From Pseudomonas sp. LS44 (lineage in GTDB: Bacteria; Pseudomonadota; Gammaproteobacteria; Pseudomonadales; Pseudomonadaceae), in the NCBI RefSeq assembly GCF_024730785.1, contig NZ_CP102830.1, forward strand, positions 1,364,001 through 1,428,000: 64,000 nt of DNA. The letters are read 5' to 3'. The translations under genes and the position numbers were made by a program. The notes under the pieces were generated by a model that saw only the letters and a list, made by a program, of their open reading frames with translations, had not been told where the DNA came from and searched no databases. The first letter of the stretch is position 1. Every line of letters starts with the position of its first letter. Below are positions 8,587 through 17,079 of the stretch, piece by piece.

Positions 8587-9081
8587 TCAAGGGTTGCCTG
8601 TCGAGGTGCCGGCTTCGCGTTGCAGGATCGTGTCGATGTCCTCGAACACGTTGTCCACCAGCGGTTTCACATCCTTCTGCGGCACGTGGCACTGCACACA
8701 GAAGTAGCGGCGTGGCGCCACGGCGGCGAGGGCCTGACCGTCGCGGTCCATGTAGTGGGTGATGCTGACCATCGGCGCCTGGGTGCGCGCGCTGGCCGAA
8801 CGGCTGTGGCAGGACAGGCACTTGTTGCTGTTGGCGTCGATGCGGTAGCCACGGATGGTGTGCGGGATGGTCGGCGGTTGTTCGGGGTAGTTGCGCTCGC
8901 GCTTGATGTCCTTGTTTTCCTCGTCGGCCAGTGGCGGCGCCGGCATGCTTTCGGTGAGGTGGCCGCCGGGCCGGCGGCCGTCGGGGCCCGGCGCGTCCAG
9001 CGGATAGTCGGCGGCGAGCAGCGGCAGGCCCAGCAGTGGAAGGGCCAGCGCGCCGGTCAGGAGCAGGCAGATGCGATTCAT
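8587..9081 (-). CDS. napB: Periplasmic nitrate reductase small subunit, diheme cytochrome NapB
   Basis: Diheme c-type cytochrome that receives electrons from NapC and passes them to NapA. Length 164 aa with a Sec signal peptide ([16 protein letters not shown], cleaved near LLAADYPL). Two heme sites, CLSCH and CVQCH, match the family. The frame stays open upstream into napA; the start at 9081 is set by the signal peptide and the short 11-bp gap after napA. Confidence 0.97.
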   Translation of the reverse strand: MNRICLLLTGALALPLLGLPLLAADYPLDAPGPDGRRPGGHLTESMPAPPLADEENKDIKRERNYPEQPPTIPHTIRGYRIDANSNKCLSCHSRSASARTQAPMVSITHYMDRDGQALAAVAPRRYFCVQCHVPQKDVKPLVDNVFEDIDTILQREAGTSTGNP

Positions 9082-9092
9082 GGCAATGCTCC

Positions 9093-11597
9093 TCAGGCCA
9101 GGCTGACCAATTCGATGCGGACCGCGCACTTCTTGTAGTCGGTCTGCTTGGAAATCGGGTCGGTGGCGTCCAGGGTGACTTTGTTGATCAGCTTGTTGGC
9201 GTCGAAGAACGGCACGAACACCAGGCCCTGCGGCGGCTTGTTGCGCCCGCGCGTTTCGATCCGCGCGCGAATCTCGCCACGCCGGCTGATCACTTTCACT
9301 TCGCTGCCGCGGCGCACCTTGAGTTCGCGGGCGTCGTCCGGGTGCATGTACACCAGCGCGTCCGGCACCGCCTTGTACAGCTCGGGTACGCGGGCGGTCA
9401 TGCTGCCGGTGTGCCAATGCTCGAGCACGCGCCCGGTGCACAGCCAGAACGGGAACTCCTTATCCGGGGACTCCGCCGGCGGCTCGTAGGGCAGGGCGAA
9501 GATGATCGCCTTCTTGTCCGGGTAGCCGTAGAACTGCACCTCGCTGCCCTTGACCACATAGGGGTCATGGCCCTCGCGGTAGCGCCAGCGGGTTTCCTTG
9601 CCGTCGACCACCGGCCAGCGCAGGCCGCGCTCTTCGTGGTAGCGATCGAACGGGGCGAGATCGTGACCGTGGCCGCGACCGAAGCGTGCGTACTCCTCGA
9701 ACAGGCCCTTCTGGATATAGAAGCCGAACGCCTCCGCCTCGTCGTTGGCGTAGCCCTTGGCGATCTCCTCTTTCGTCGCGGAGTCGACCTGGCCGTTCTT
9801 GTAGAGCACCTCATAGAGCGTCTTGCCTTTCAGCTCCGGGGCCTTGGCCAGCAGTTCGGCGGGCCACACTTCGTCGGTGGTGAAGCGTTTGGAGAATTCC
9901 ACCAGCTGCCACAGATCGGATTTCGCTTCGCCCGGCGCTTTCACCAGCTGGTGCCAGAACTGCGTGCGTCGCTCGGCGTTGCCGAAGGCGCCTTCCTTCT
10001 CCACCCACATGGCGGTGGGCAGGATCAGGTCGGCGGCTTGCGCGGAGACGGTCGGGTAGACGTCGGAGACGATCACGAAGTTGTCCGGGTTGCGCCAGCC
10101 GGGGAGGATCTCCTGCATGATGTTCGGCCCGGCCTGCACGTTGTTGCAGGCCTGCGTCCAGTACACGTTGAGCACGCCGTCCTTGAGCATGCGGCTCTGC
10201 TGCACGGCGTGGAAGCCGACCTTCTCCTGGATGGTGCCGGGCGGCAGCTTCCAGATTTTCTCCGCGGTTTCGCGGTGTTTCGGGTTGGTCACCACCATGT
10301 CGGCCGGCAGACGGTGGGAGAAGGTGCCGACCTCGCGCGCGGTGCCGCAGGCTGAGGGTTGGCCGGTCAACGAGAACGGGCTGTTGCCTGGCTCGCTGAT
10401 CTTGCCGGTGAGCAGGTGCAGGTTGTAGGTCAGGTTGTTCGCCCACACCCCGCGGGTGTGCTGGTTGTAACCCATGGTCCAGAACGACATGACCTTGCGC
10501 TTCGGGTCGGCATACAGCTCGGCCAGCGCCTTGAGGCGTTCGGCGGGTACGCCGGACTCCTTGGCTGCGCGCTCCAGGGTGTAGGGTTTGACGTAGGCGG
10601 CGAACTCGTCAAAGGAGATGTCGGTCCAGGTGTTGGCCTTGTCGGCGTTCTTCGCCTTCATTTCCAGTGGGTCGGTGGGGCGCAGGCCGTAGCCGATGTC
10701 CTCGGCGCCATGGGCGAACTTGGTGTGCTTGGCGACGAAATCCTTGTTCACCGCGCCGCTCTGGATGATGTGGTTGGCGATGTAGTTGAGGATCACCAGA
10801 TCGGTCTGCGGCTTGAACACCATGGGGATGTCGGCCAGGTCGAAGCTGCGGTGTTCGTAGGTCGACAGCACCACGACCTTGACCTGCGGGGCGCTGAGGC
10901 GTCGGTCGGTGACCCGCGACCATAGCACCGGGTGCATCTCGGCCATGTTCGAGCCCCACAGCACGAAGGTGTCGGTGGCTTCGATGTCGTCGTAGCAGCC
11001 CATCGGCTCGTCCATACCGAAGGTGCGCATGAAGCCCATCACCGCCGAGGCCATGCAGTGGCGGGCGTTGGGGTCGATGTTGTTGCTGCGCAGGCCGGCC
11101 TTGAACAGCTTGTTGGCGGCATAGCCTTCCCACACCGTCCACTGCCCGGAGCCGAACATGCCCACCGATTCCGGGCCCTTGGCCTTGAGCGCGGCCTTGA
11201 ATTTCTCCTCCATGATGTCGAAGGCCTGCTCCCAGCTGACTTGCTGGAACTCGCCCTGCTTGTCGTACTTGCCGCCCGTCATGCGCAGCAGCGGATGGGT
11301 CAGGCGGTCGCTGCCGTACATGATCTTCGACAGGAAGTAGCCCTTCACGCAGTTGATGCCGCGATTGACCTCGGCCTTGATGTCGCCGTGGGTGGCGACC
11401 ACTTTGCCGTCGCGGGTGGCGACCATCACGCTGCAGCCGGTGCCGCAGAAGCGGCAGGGCGCCTTGTTCCAGTCCAGGCGGGTCATGTCCGCCTCGGTGA
11501 CCAGATTGCTGGCGCTGGACAGGATCGGCAGGCCGGCGGCGGCCGCGGCGATGGCGGCGGCATTGGCCTTGGCGAATTCACGGCGGGTCATCTTCAT
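9093..11597 (-). CDS. napA: Periplasmic nitrate reductase catalytic subunit NapA
   Basis: Molybdopterin enzyme reducing nitrate to nitrite in the periplasm; 834 aa, normal family length. A Tat signal begins [18 protein letters not shown], consistent with export of the folded cofactor-loaded protein. The [4Fe-4S] ligands are C48, C51, C55 and C83 (CRFCGTGC, then GINCVKGYF). The segment [12 protein letters not shown] carries the cysteine expected to bind molybdenum. The C-terminal dinucleotide-binding domain ([16 protein letters not shown]) is intact. The start overlaps the napD stop region by four bases, so translation is probably coupled. NapD is expected to chaperone the Tat signal. Confidence 0.98.
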   Translation of the reverse strand: MKMTRREFAKANAAAIAAAAAGLPILSSASNLVTEADMTRLDWNKAPCRFCGTGCSVMVATRDGKVVATHGDIKAEVNRGINCVKGYFLSKIMYGSDRLTHPLLRMTGGKYDKQGEFQQVSWEQAFDIMEEKFKAALKAKGPESVGMFGSGQWTVWEGYAANKLFKAGLRSNNIDPNARHCMASAVMGFMRTFGMDEPMGCYDDIEATDTFVLWGSNMAEMHPVLWSRVTDRRLSAPQVKVVVLSTYEHRSFDLADIPMVFKPQTDLVILNYIANHIIQSGAVNKDFVAKHTKFAHGAEDIGYGLRPTDPLEMKAKNADKANTWTDISFDEFAAYVKPYTLERAAKESGVPAERLKALAELYADPKRKVMSFWTMGYNQHTRGVWANNLTYNLHLLTGKISEPGNSPFSLTGQPSACGTAREVGTFSHRLPADMVVTNPKHRETAEKIWKLPPGTIQEKVGFHAVQQSRMLKDGVLNVYWTQACNNVQAGPNIMQEILPGWRNPDNFVIVSDVYPTVSAQAADLILPTAMWVEKEGAFGNAERRTQFWHQLVKAPGEAKSDLWQLVEFSKRFTTDEVWPAELLAKAPELKGKTLYEVLYKNGQVDSATKEEIAKGYANDEAEAFGFYIQKGLFEEYARFGRGHGHDLAPFDRYHEERGLRWPVVDGKETRWRYREGHDPYVVKGSEVQFYGYPDKKAIIFALPYEPPAESPDKEFPFWLCTGRVLEHWHTGSMTARVPELYKAVPDALVYMHPDDARELKVRRGSEVKVISRRGEIRARIETRGRNKPPQGLVFVPFFDANKLINKVTLDATDPISKQTDYKKCAVRIELVSLA

Positions 11598-11890
11598 GGT
11601 CGCGCTTCTCCGGCGTGGACGGTCGCGCTGGCGTGCGCGGCATCCGGCTCATCCAACACTTCGTGGTAGACCAGATTGGCGTTGAGCACGCCGGGCAGGC
11701 TCTGGATGGCGTTCAGGCAGTCGAGAATCTGGCTTTCCCGTTCCGCTTCGAGGACCACCACCAGCTTGCCCAGCGGACTTTCCTGATGCAGTTCCAGGCC
11801 CGGTAAACGGCGCAGTTGGGCTTTGATCGCCAGCAGATGCTCGGGGCGGGTATGAACGATCAGACTGGCGATCTGGATGGGCTCAAGCAT
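11594..11890 (-). CDS. napD: Nitrate reductase maturation chaperone NapD
   Basis: Small cytoplasmic chaperone (98 aa) that binds the NapA Tat signal peptide until cofactor insertion is complete. The sequence shows the compact ferredoxin-like pattern of the family, [13 protein letters not shown] at the start and [15 protein letters not shown] in the middle. It lies between napF and napA, overlapping napF by 8 bp and napA by 4 bp, which indicates translational coupling. Confidence 0.94.
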   Translation of the reverse strand: MLEPIQIASLIVHTRPEHLLAIKAQLRRLPGLELHQESPLGKLVVVLEAERESQILDCLNAIQSLPGVLNANLVYHEVLDEPDAAHASATVHAGEARP

Positions 11891-12362
11891 GCGCGGACTC
11901 CTCGGTGATCAGGACGATCGCCTGGTTGGGGCAGGGCGCCAGGCAGGCGCCGCAGCCGGTGCAGGCAAGCGGGTCGAGTTGCGGTCGGGACGGTCCGCCG
12001 AGTTGCGGCCGAAAGCGGATGGCCTGCGCGTCGCAGGCGTCCTCGCAGCTGCGGCAGTGAATGCCGGCGAGCGCCAGGCAGTGCTCCTCGATTTGCGCGT
12101 GCCAGGTGAAGGCGACGCGGGCCAGGTCGAACACCCCGGCTTCGCACACGGCGACGCAATCCCCGCACAGCGAACAGCCGGCCTGGCTGAGGTCGAGTTG
12201 CGGAAAGCCGCCATCGCCGACGATCAGCACCTGTTCCGGGCACGCGTCGAGGCAGGCGTTGCAGCGCGTGCAACGCTCGGAGAGATCACTGGCAGTCCAC
12301 GGCGGGCGGCGTACAGCGGGCGCACCGCCGAGGCGCCTGAACCAGGCGCGTCGGGCGAGCAT
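11883..12362 (-). CDS. napF: Ferredoxin-type protein NapF
   Basis: Cytoplasmic iron-sulfur protein (159 aa) linked to NapA maturation. Cysteine clusters for three to four [4Fe-4S] sites are visible: CTRCNACLDACPEQ, CSLCGDCVAVCEAG, CRSCEDACDAQ and CTGCGACLAPCPNQ. The third has altered spacing. I chose ATG 12362 (MLARRAWFRRLGG), which has GGAG 7 bp upstream; the frame continues upstream into napE but without a ribosome site. It overlaps napD. Confidence 0.93.
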   Translation of the reverse strand: MLARRAWFRRLGGAPAVRRPPWTASDLSERCTRCNACLDACPEQVLIVGDGGFPQLDLSQAGCSLCGDCVAVCEAGVFDLARVAFTWHAQIEEHCLALAGIHCRSCEDACDAQAIRFRPQLGGPSRPQLDPLACTGCGACLAPCPNQAIVLITEESAHA

Positions 12363-12372
12363 GCGGGCGCTC

Positions 12373-12540
12373 CTACACCGGTGGCCCAGGTGGGCCAACG
12401 ACCAGTTGGTACATCCAAATGAGGAAACCGTAGCCACCGACGATGGCCACGGAGAGTAAGGGAAACAGGCAAATCACCAGAAAAAGGAACAGGCGGGTTT
12501 CCTTGCCCTTGTCTGCTTTATATCCAGCATCGCTAATCAT
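12373..12540 (-). CDS. napE: Nap operon small membrane protein NapE
   Basis: Single-pass inner-membrane protein of 55 aa. One hydrophobic helix (FLFLVICLFPLLSVAIVGGY) follows a charged N-terminus (KADKGKETR), typical of NapE. Its biochemical role is undefined. It is the first gene of napEFDABC. The start follows a GGAG at about 10 bp. I could not see a TTGAT-N4-ATCAA Anr/Dnr site in the 110 bp between it and the repeat element upstream. Confidence 0.92.
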   Translation of the reverse strand: MISDAGYKADKGKETRLFLFLVICLFPLLSVAIVGGYGFLIWMYQLVVGPPGPPV

Positions 12541-12610
12541 GGTGGTCAGGCTCCAGCCATGTGGCTGACATGAGCCTAGCCCCTGCATTCCATAAGGACA
12601 AAAACGCGGG

Positions 12611-12636
12611 GAGGCGCCGGCGACCAACGGCGCCTC
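12611..12636. terminator. Hairpin between the repeat element and napE
   Basis: GAGGCGCCG (12611-12619) and CGGCGCCTC (12628-12636) form a perfect 9-bp stem with an 8-base loop. No clear T-run follows on the minus strand. It may stop read-through from the AraC gene into nap, or be part of the nap leader. Confidence 0.4.
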
Positions 12637-12651
12637 GGGTGAGCGCCTTTA

Positions 12652-12791
12652 GAGCCTGTTTACGGTCTTCTGGATTAGAGCCAGACAAGGCAAAAGGGGC
12701 CGAAAAAGCGCAGTTTACGAAGTGTAAATGAGCATTTTGAGGCCACTTTTAACGTCGTCTGGCCGCGAGACAGGAGATCGTAAACAGGTTC
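12652..12791. mobile_element. 140-bp MITE-like element, copy 1
   Basis: Left end GAGCCTGTTTACGGTC and right end GATCGTAAACAGGTTC are near-perfect terminal inverted repeats. TTA flanks both sides (12649-12651 and 12792-12794), consistent with a 3-bp TNA target duplication. The interior carries GTTTACGAAGTGTAAATGAG, an internal small palindrome. The same element recurs at 41542-41681 (also 140 bp) and, shortened, at 23946-24024. It encodes no protein, so it would need a transposase supplied elsewhere. The right-hand TTA is also the stop codon of the neighbouring AraC gene. Confidence 0.85.
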
Positions 12792-13793
12792 TTAGCCGTC
12801 CTGGTGGGCTCGATAGCTGCCGGGGGTCAGCCCAGTCCATTTCTTGAACGCGCGATGGAACGCCGAGGGTTCGGAGAAGCCCAGTTGTTCGGCGATACCC
12901 TGGGTCGTCAGGCTGTCGCGACCAAGGTGATAAATGGCCAGGTCGCGGCGCAGATGATCCTTGAGCTCCTGGAAGCTGGTGCCTTCCTCGCGCAGATGGC
13001 GGCGCAGGGTCTGCGGGCTGGTGTGCAACTGGCTGGCGACGTGCTCGAGGTCCGGCCATTGATTGCAGTCGCGACCGAGCAGGCGGCGGATCTGGCTGGT
13101 CAGGCTGTCACCACCGTCGGGACGGGCGAGCAGGTCGGCCGGGGAGTTCTTGAGGAACTGCTTGAGCGTGCGCTCATCCTGCAGCAGCGGCATGTCCAGG
13201 TAGCGGGCCTGGAAACGCAGACCGGTGCGCCCGGCGGCGAAGCGCCGTGGCGCCGGGAACAGCAGGTCGTATTCGCCACTGTGCGACGGCTCGGCGTAGC
13301 TGAAGGTGGCTTCCAGCAGGCGGATGCGCTGGCCGATCAGCCAGCTGCCGAGGCGGTGCCAGATCAGCAGCAGGCTTTCGACGAGGAAGTGGTCGGGGTC
13401 GTTCAGCTGGCTGTCGTCGAGCAGCAGCCAGACGCCGTCGTCGTCGCGTTCCAGCGAGAGCTTCGGCGCATCCTCGAACAGACCGTAGAACAGCATGCCG
13501 CGGCTCCAGGCTTTTTCCAGAGTCGGACAATGGATCAGCGTGTAGCAGGCCATGGCGAAGGTGCCGGGCTTGCTGCGCCGGCGGCCGAAGCCCATGTATT
13601 CGTCTTCTAGGGCGTCCCACACGCGTTGCATCAGCGCGGTGAACTGCTCTGGAGCGATGCGTGCGCGCGGCTCGTTGAGCACCGCTGGCGACACGTTGAG
13701 TTCGGCCAGCAACGCTGCGGTATCCAGTCCGCGTTGTTCGACACCGCGCAGGGCGGCACGGACAAAATGGCTGGCGATGGTGCGTTCACGCAT
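12792..13793 (-). CDS. AraC-family transcriptional regulator (OruR/ArgR type)
   Basis: Cytoplasmic regulator of 333 aa. The N-terminal two-thirds resembles the arabinose-binding-like domain of this AraC subgroup. The C-terminal HTH pair is visible (DLEHVASQLHTSPQTLRRHLREE, cut here, and IAEQLGFSEPSAFHRAFKKWTG, ending TPGSYR). ATG 13793 (MRERTIASHF) is the likeliest start, although no strong ribosome site is visible and in-frame TTG/ATG codons occur upstream. It diverges from an acyl-CoA dehydrogenase gene cluster and probably controls it. Its stop codon lies in the target duplication of the MITE-like element. Confidence 0.85.
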   Translation of the reverse strand: MRERTIASHFVRAALRGVEQRGLDTAALLAELNVSPAVLNEPRARIAPEQFTALMQRVWDALEDEYMGFGRRRSKPGTFAMACYTLIHCPTLEKAWSRGMLFYGLFEDAPKLSLERDDDGVWLLLDDSQLNDPDHFLVESLLLIWHRLGSWLIGQRIRLLEATFSYAEPSHSGEYDLLFPAPRRFAAGRTGLRFQARYLDMPLLQDERTLKQFLKNSPADLLARPDGGDSLTSQIRRLLGRDCNQWPDLEHVASQLHTSPQTLRRHLREEGTSFQELKDHLRRDLAIYHLGRDSLTTQGIAEQLGFSEPSAFHRAFKKWTGLTPGSYRAHQDG

Positions 13794-13979
13794 GGGGGCG
13801 GCTCGTCGACGGGGCCGCCCGATGGTAGTCAGCCGAGCCATCAGCGACAACCCGGCCGTTGTAACGGCGCACGATCAGCTGTGCGAATGCGTCAACGCAT
13901 CCTGAGCGCATGCGTCATTGAGAGGACGGGGTGGCCTGCCTACCCTGCGGGCAGAACAAAAATCCATGAGGACCACACC

Positions 13980-15119
13980 ATGCAGCGCATCCATTTCGAA
14001 ACCGAACACGCCCTGTTCCGCGACGCCTTCCGCAGCTTCCTGCAGAAGGAAGTGGTGCCACACCAGGAGGCCTGGGAAGAGGCCGGTGTGGTCGACCGCG
14101 ACGTGTGGAAGAAGGCCGGTGAGATGGGCTTCCTGTTGCCCTGGGCAGATGAGGAGTACGGCGGCGCCGGGCTCAAGGATTTCCGCTACGAACAGATCAT
14201 GTGCGAGGAGCTGGCCAACATCAACGAGCCGGGCTTCATGATCCCGCTGCACTCGGCACTCTGCGGTCCGTACATCGCCGAGTATGGCAACGCCGAGCAG
14301 AAGGCCCGTCTGCTGCCGGGCATCATCCGCGGTGAAACCATTCTCGCCGTGGCAATGACCGAGCCGTCCGCCGGCTCGGATCTGGCCGGGATGCGCGCCA
14401 CCGCGGTGGACAAGGGCGATCACTATTTGCTCAACGGCTCCAAGGTGTTCATCTCCAACGGTCTGCTCGCCGACGTGGTGATCGTCGCGGCGAAGACCGA
14501 TCCGGACAACAAGCACGCCATGGGCCTGTTCCTGGTCGAGCGCGGCATGGAAGGTTTCGAGCGCGGCAAGAACCTGAAGAAGCTTGGCATGAAGAGCCAG
14601 GACACTGCCGAGCTATTCTTCAACAACGTCAAAGTGCCGAAGACCAATGTGTTGGGCGATGCCAAAGGTGGCTTCTTCTACCTGATGAACATGCTCGCCC
14701 AGGAGCGCCTGACCAATGCCTGCGGCGCAGTCGCCGGCGCCGAAGCGGCGCTGCAGACCACTATCGACTACGTCAAGGAGCGCAAGGCCTTCGGTCGCAC
14801 CGTGGCGCAGTTCCAGAACACCCGCTTCAAGCTCGCCGAGATGCGCACCCAGGTGGACGTCGCCCAGGTGTTCGTCGACCGCTGCGTGATGGACCACAAC
14901 CAGAAGAAGCTCACCCCGGAAGTGGCTGCCGAGGCGAAGCTGTTCACCACCGAATTGCTCGGCAAGGTGGTCGACGAAGGCGTGCAGCTGCACGGCGGCT
15001 GGGGTTACATGTGGGAATACCCGATCTGCAAGATGTACGCGAACGCGCGCATCCAGCGCATCTTCGCCGGCACCTCGGAAATCATGAAGGAGATCATCAG
15101 CCGCGGCATGAAGCTGTGA
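13980..15119 (+). CDS. Acyl-CoA dehydrogenase
   Basis: FAD flavoenzyme, 379 aa, that introduces the alpha-beta double bond into acyl-CoA and passes electrons to ETF. Motifs MTEPSAGSDL and VFISNG are typical of the middle FAD/substrate domain. Near the C-terminus the usual YEGT glutamate is replaced (FAGTSEIMKEII). In long-chain and isovaleryl-CoA dehydrogenases the base sits instead in the QERL segment, and E242 occupies that place here (LAQERLTNACG). This suggests a substrate other than plain short/medium straight chains. It is the first gene after the divergent AraC regulator and probably belongs with the two CoA genes downstream. Confidence 0.9.
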   Translation: MQRIHFETEHALFRDAFRSFLQKEVVPHQEAWEEAGVVDRDVWKKAGEMGFLLPWADEEYGGAGLKDFRYEQIMCEELANINEPGFMIPLHSALCGPYIAEYGNAEQKARLLPGIIRGETILAVAMTEPSAGSDLAGMRATAVDKGDHYLLNGSKVFISNGLLADVVIVAAKTDPDNKHAMGLFLVERGMEGFERGKNLKKLGMKSQDTAELFFNNVKVPKTNVLGDAKGGFFYLMNMLAQERLTNACGAVAGAEAALQTTIDYVKERKAFGRTVAQFQNTRFKLAEMRTQVDVAQVFVDRCVMDHNQKKLTPEVAAEAKLFTTELLGKVVDEGVQLHGGWGYMWEYPICKMYANARIQRIFAGTSEIMKEIISRGMKL

Positions 15120-15142
15120 TCGACAAGTCCGAGTTGTAGTTT

Positions 15143-15223
15143 CGTAGGATGGGTTGAGCGCAGCGATACCCATCGGCTTCGTGGCGATGGGTATCGTCGC
15201 GTTGTTCCTCAACCCATCCTACG
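15143..15223. repeat. Inverted repeat CGTAGGATGGGTTGAG / CTCAACCCATCCTACG
   Basis: Perfect 16-base arms at 15143-15158 and 15208-15223 bracket an inner inverted pair (GATACCCATCG and GATGGGTATC). This is a dispersed pseudomonad intergenic repeat type; a related sequence lies at about 6980-7026. Confidence 0.75.
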
Positions 15224-15231
15224 GAAGATCT

Positions 15232-15283
15232 GTAGGGCGGGTGAAACCCGCCACCCCAACCCGGTGGGTTTCACCCACCCTAC
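15232..15283. repeat. Inverted repeat GTAGGGCGGGTGAAACCC
   Basis: Arms 15232-15249 and 15266-15283 are reverse complements with one mismatch. A second dispersed repeat type placed directly after the first. It may form a stable RNA hairpin between the dehydrogenase and the ligase. Confidence 0.75.
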
Positions 15284-15420
15284 GCAAAGCCGGCAGCGCC
15301 AGCGCAACGTTCCGTTACGCACTGAGCCTTTGTCTTCGTCGCTTTGCGAAGGCAGAGTAGGTTGCGGGTGCCGCGCACCCGATGCTGTTCCCTCCCAACA
15401 ACAAGAAGAAGGGTTGAGCG

Positions 15421-17058
15421 ATGACTGAACAATTGCCGTTGCAGCAATTTGCGCAGTGGGTGGCGCAGAAGCCGGATACGGTCTGGCTGCGCCAGCCGCG
15501 TGAACGGGTCTGGCACACACTGACCTGGCGCGAGGTCGACGACCAGGCGCGACGCCTGGCCTCGGCGCTGCATGCGCTGGGCTGCGAGCCGGGTGATCGG
15601 GTGGCGCTGTTCTCGAAGAACTGCGCGGAGTGGTTCGTCGCCGACCTGGCGATCATGCTCGCCGGGCTGGTCAGCGTGCCGTTGTACCCGACTCAGTCTC
15701 CCGACGGCATCGACTACGTGCTGCGCCACGCGGCGTGCAAGGCGATCTTCCTCGGCAAGCTGGATGGCCAGGACAAGCTCGATTCGGCGATCCCCGCCGA
15801 GGTCAAGCGCATCGCCATGCCCTATCCGACGCTGCCGGCGCAGTACCACTGGGACGAGCTGTTGCGTGAGCACGCACCCTTGGCGGTGGCTCACGAGCAG
15901 CAGCCCGAGGAAATTCTCAGCATCCTCTATACCTCCGGCACCACCGGCCAACCCAAGGGCGTGATGCTTTCGGCGCGGGCGATGATGTTCGCCGCGCAGG
16001 GCGCGGTGACCGAACAGAAGATCGGCGAGGACGATCAGTACTTTTCCTACCTGCCGCTGTCGCACGCCGCCGAGCGCTTCCTGGTCGAGTTCGAAAGCCT
16101 GTGCGCCGGCGCCACGGTGAGCTTCGCCGAGTCGCTGGAGACCTTCGCCGAGGACCTGCGTGGGGTGCGCCCAACGGTGTTCTTCGCCGTGCCACGGCTG
16201 TGGACGCGCTTCCAGCAGGGCGTGCTGGAAAAATTGCCGGCCGCCAAGCTGGACCGTTTGCTGGGCATTCCACTGGTGGGCGCGCTGGTGGCGCGCAAGA
16301 TCCGTCGCGGTCTGGGTCTCGACCGTGCGCGCATCCTGGTCTCCGGCGCGGCGCCGATTCCGCGGGCATTGCTCGAGTGGTACCAGCGCATCGGCCTGAT
16401 CATCTGCGAGGGCTACGGGATGACCGAGAACTTCGCCTACGGCACCTTCAACCGTCCCGGCCAGGTACACCTCGGCACGGTCGGCCGGCCGATGCCCGGC
16501 CTGGAGCTGCGTATCGACGACAACGGCGAGGTGCTGATCCGCAGCCGCGCCTTGATGAGCGGCTACTACCTCGACCCGGAAAAGACCGCCGAAACCCTGC
16601 GCGACGGCTGGCTGCACACCGGCGACAAGGGCGAAGTCGATGCCGGCGGCTACCTGACCATCACCGGTCGCCTGAAGGACATCTTCAAGACCAGCAAGGG
16701 CAAGTACATCGCCCCGGCGCCGATCGAGGGGGAACTGGCCAAGAGCACCTGGATCGAGCAGGTCTGCCTGATCGGCAGCGGCATGGATCAGCCACTGGCG
16801 CTGATCGAGCTGGCACCGGCGGCGCGCGAGGCGGCCCGCGAGCAGGTCGCCGGCGATCTGCTCGCGGTGCTCGGCGCGCTCAACGAGCGGCTGATGCCGC
16901 ACGAGCGGGTCAGCAGCCTGCTGCTGGTGCGCGACGCGTGGACCATCGACAACGGTTGCATGACACCGACCATGAAGATTCGGCGCAATGTGCTCGAAGC
17001 CCGCTTCGCCGACGCGGTGGCCGGTCTCGATGTGCGCCAACCGCTGCACTGGCAATGA
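15421..17058 (+). CDS. AMP-dependent long-chain acyl-CoA synthetase
   Basis: Activates a carboxylic acid to its acyl-CoA using ATP, through an acyl-adenylate; 545 aa. The P-loop-like motif YTSGTTGQPKGVML, the YGMTEN motif, GWLHTGDKGEVD and GRLKDIFKTSKGKYIAP (C-terminal domain with catalytic Lys region) are in the expected order. The sequence resembles the FAA1/long-chain ligase branch. A racemase-type CoA enzyme follows after 21 bp, so the two are probably co-transcribed. The exact acid is unknown. Confidence 0.88.
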   Translation: MTEQLPLQQFAQWVAQKPDTVWLRQPRERVWHTLTWREVDDQARRLASALHALGCEPGDRVALFSKNCAEWFVADLAIMLAGLVSVPLYPTQSPDGIDYVLRHAACKAIFLGKLDGQDKLDSAIPAEVKRIAMPYPTLPAQYHWDELLREHAPLAVAHEQQPEEILSILYTSGTTGQPKGVMLSARAMMFAAQGAVTEQKIGEDDQYFSYLPLSHAAERFLVEFESLCAGATVSFAESLETFAEDLRGVRPTVFFAVPRLWTRFQQGVLEKLPAAKLDRLLGIPLVGALVARKIRRGLGLDRARILVSGAAPIPRALLEWYQRIGLIICEGYGMTENFAYGTFNRPGQVHLGTVGRPMPGLELRIDDNGEVLIRSRALMSGYYLDPEKTAETLRDGWLHTGDKGEVDAGGYLTITGRLKDIFKTSKGKYIAPAPIEGELAKSTWIEQVCLIGSGMDQPLALIELAPAAREAAREQVAGDLLAVLGALNERLMPHERVSSLLLVRDAWTIDNGCMTPTMKIRRNVLEARFADAVAGLDVRQPLHWQ

Positions 17059-17079
17059 CTGGACTATGAAGGAGTTGCA

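Larger units (their letters stand above)
15120..15420. other. 301-bp gap holding two inverted repeats
   Basis: Between the dehydrogenase and the ligase there is no gene. The gap contains two hairpin repeats (15143-15223 and 15232-15283) and then about 130 bp with no feature I recognise, ending in an AAGAAGGGTTGAGCG ribosome-site region for the ligase. Confidence 0.7.

Noticed and set aside
8587..9441. Long version of napB starting inside napA
   Set aside because: Signal peptide and spacing fix the start at 9081; the extra residues are napA read out of frame.
15280..17055. 591-codon minus-strand open frame opposite the acyl-CoA ligase
   Set aside because: Shadow frame; the plus-strand frame has all ligase motifs.
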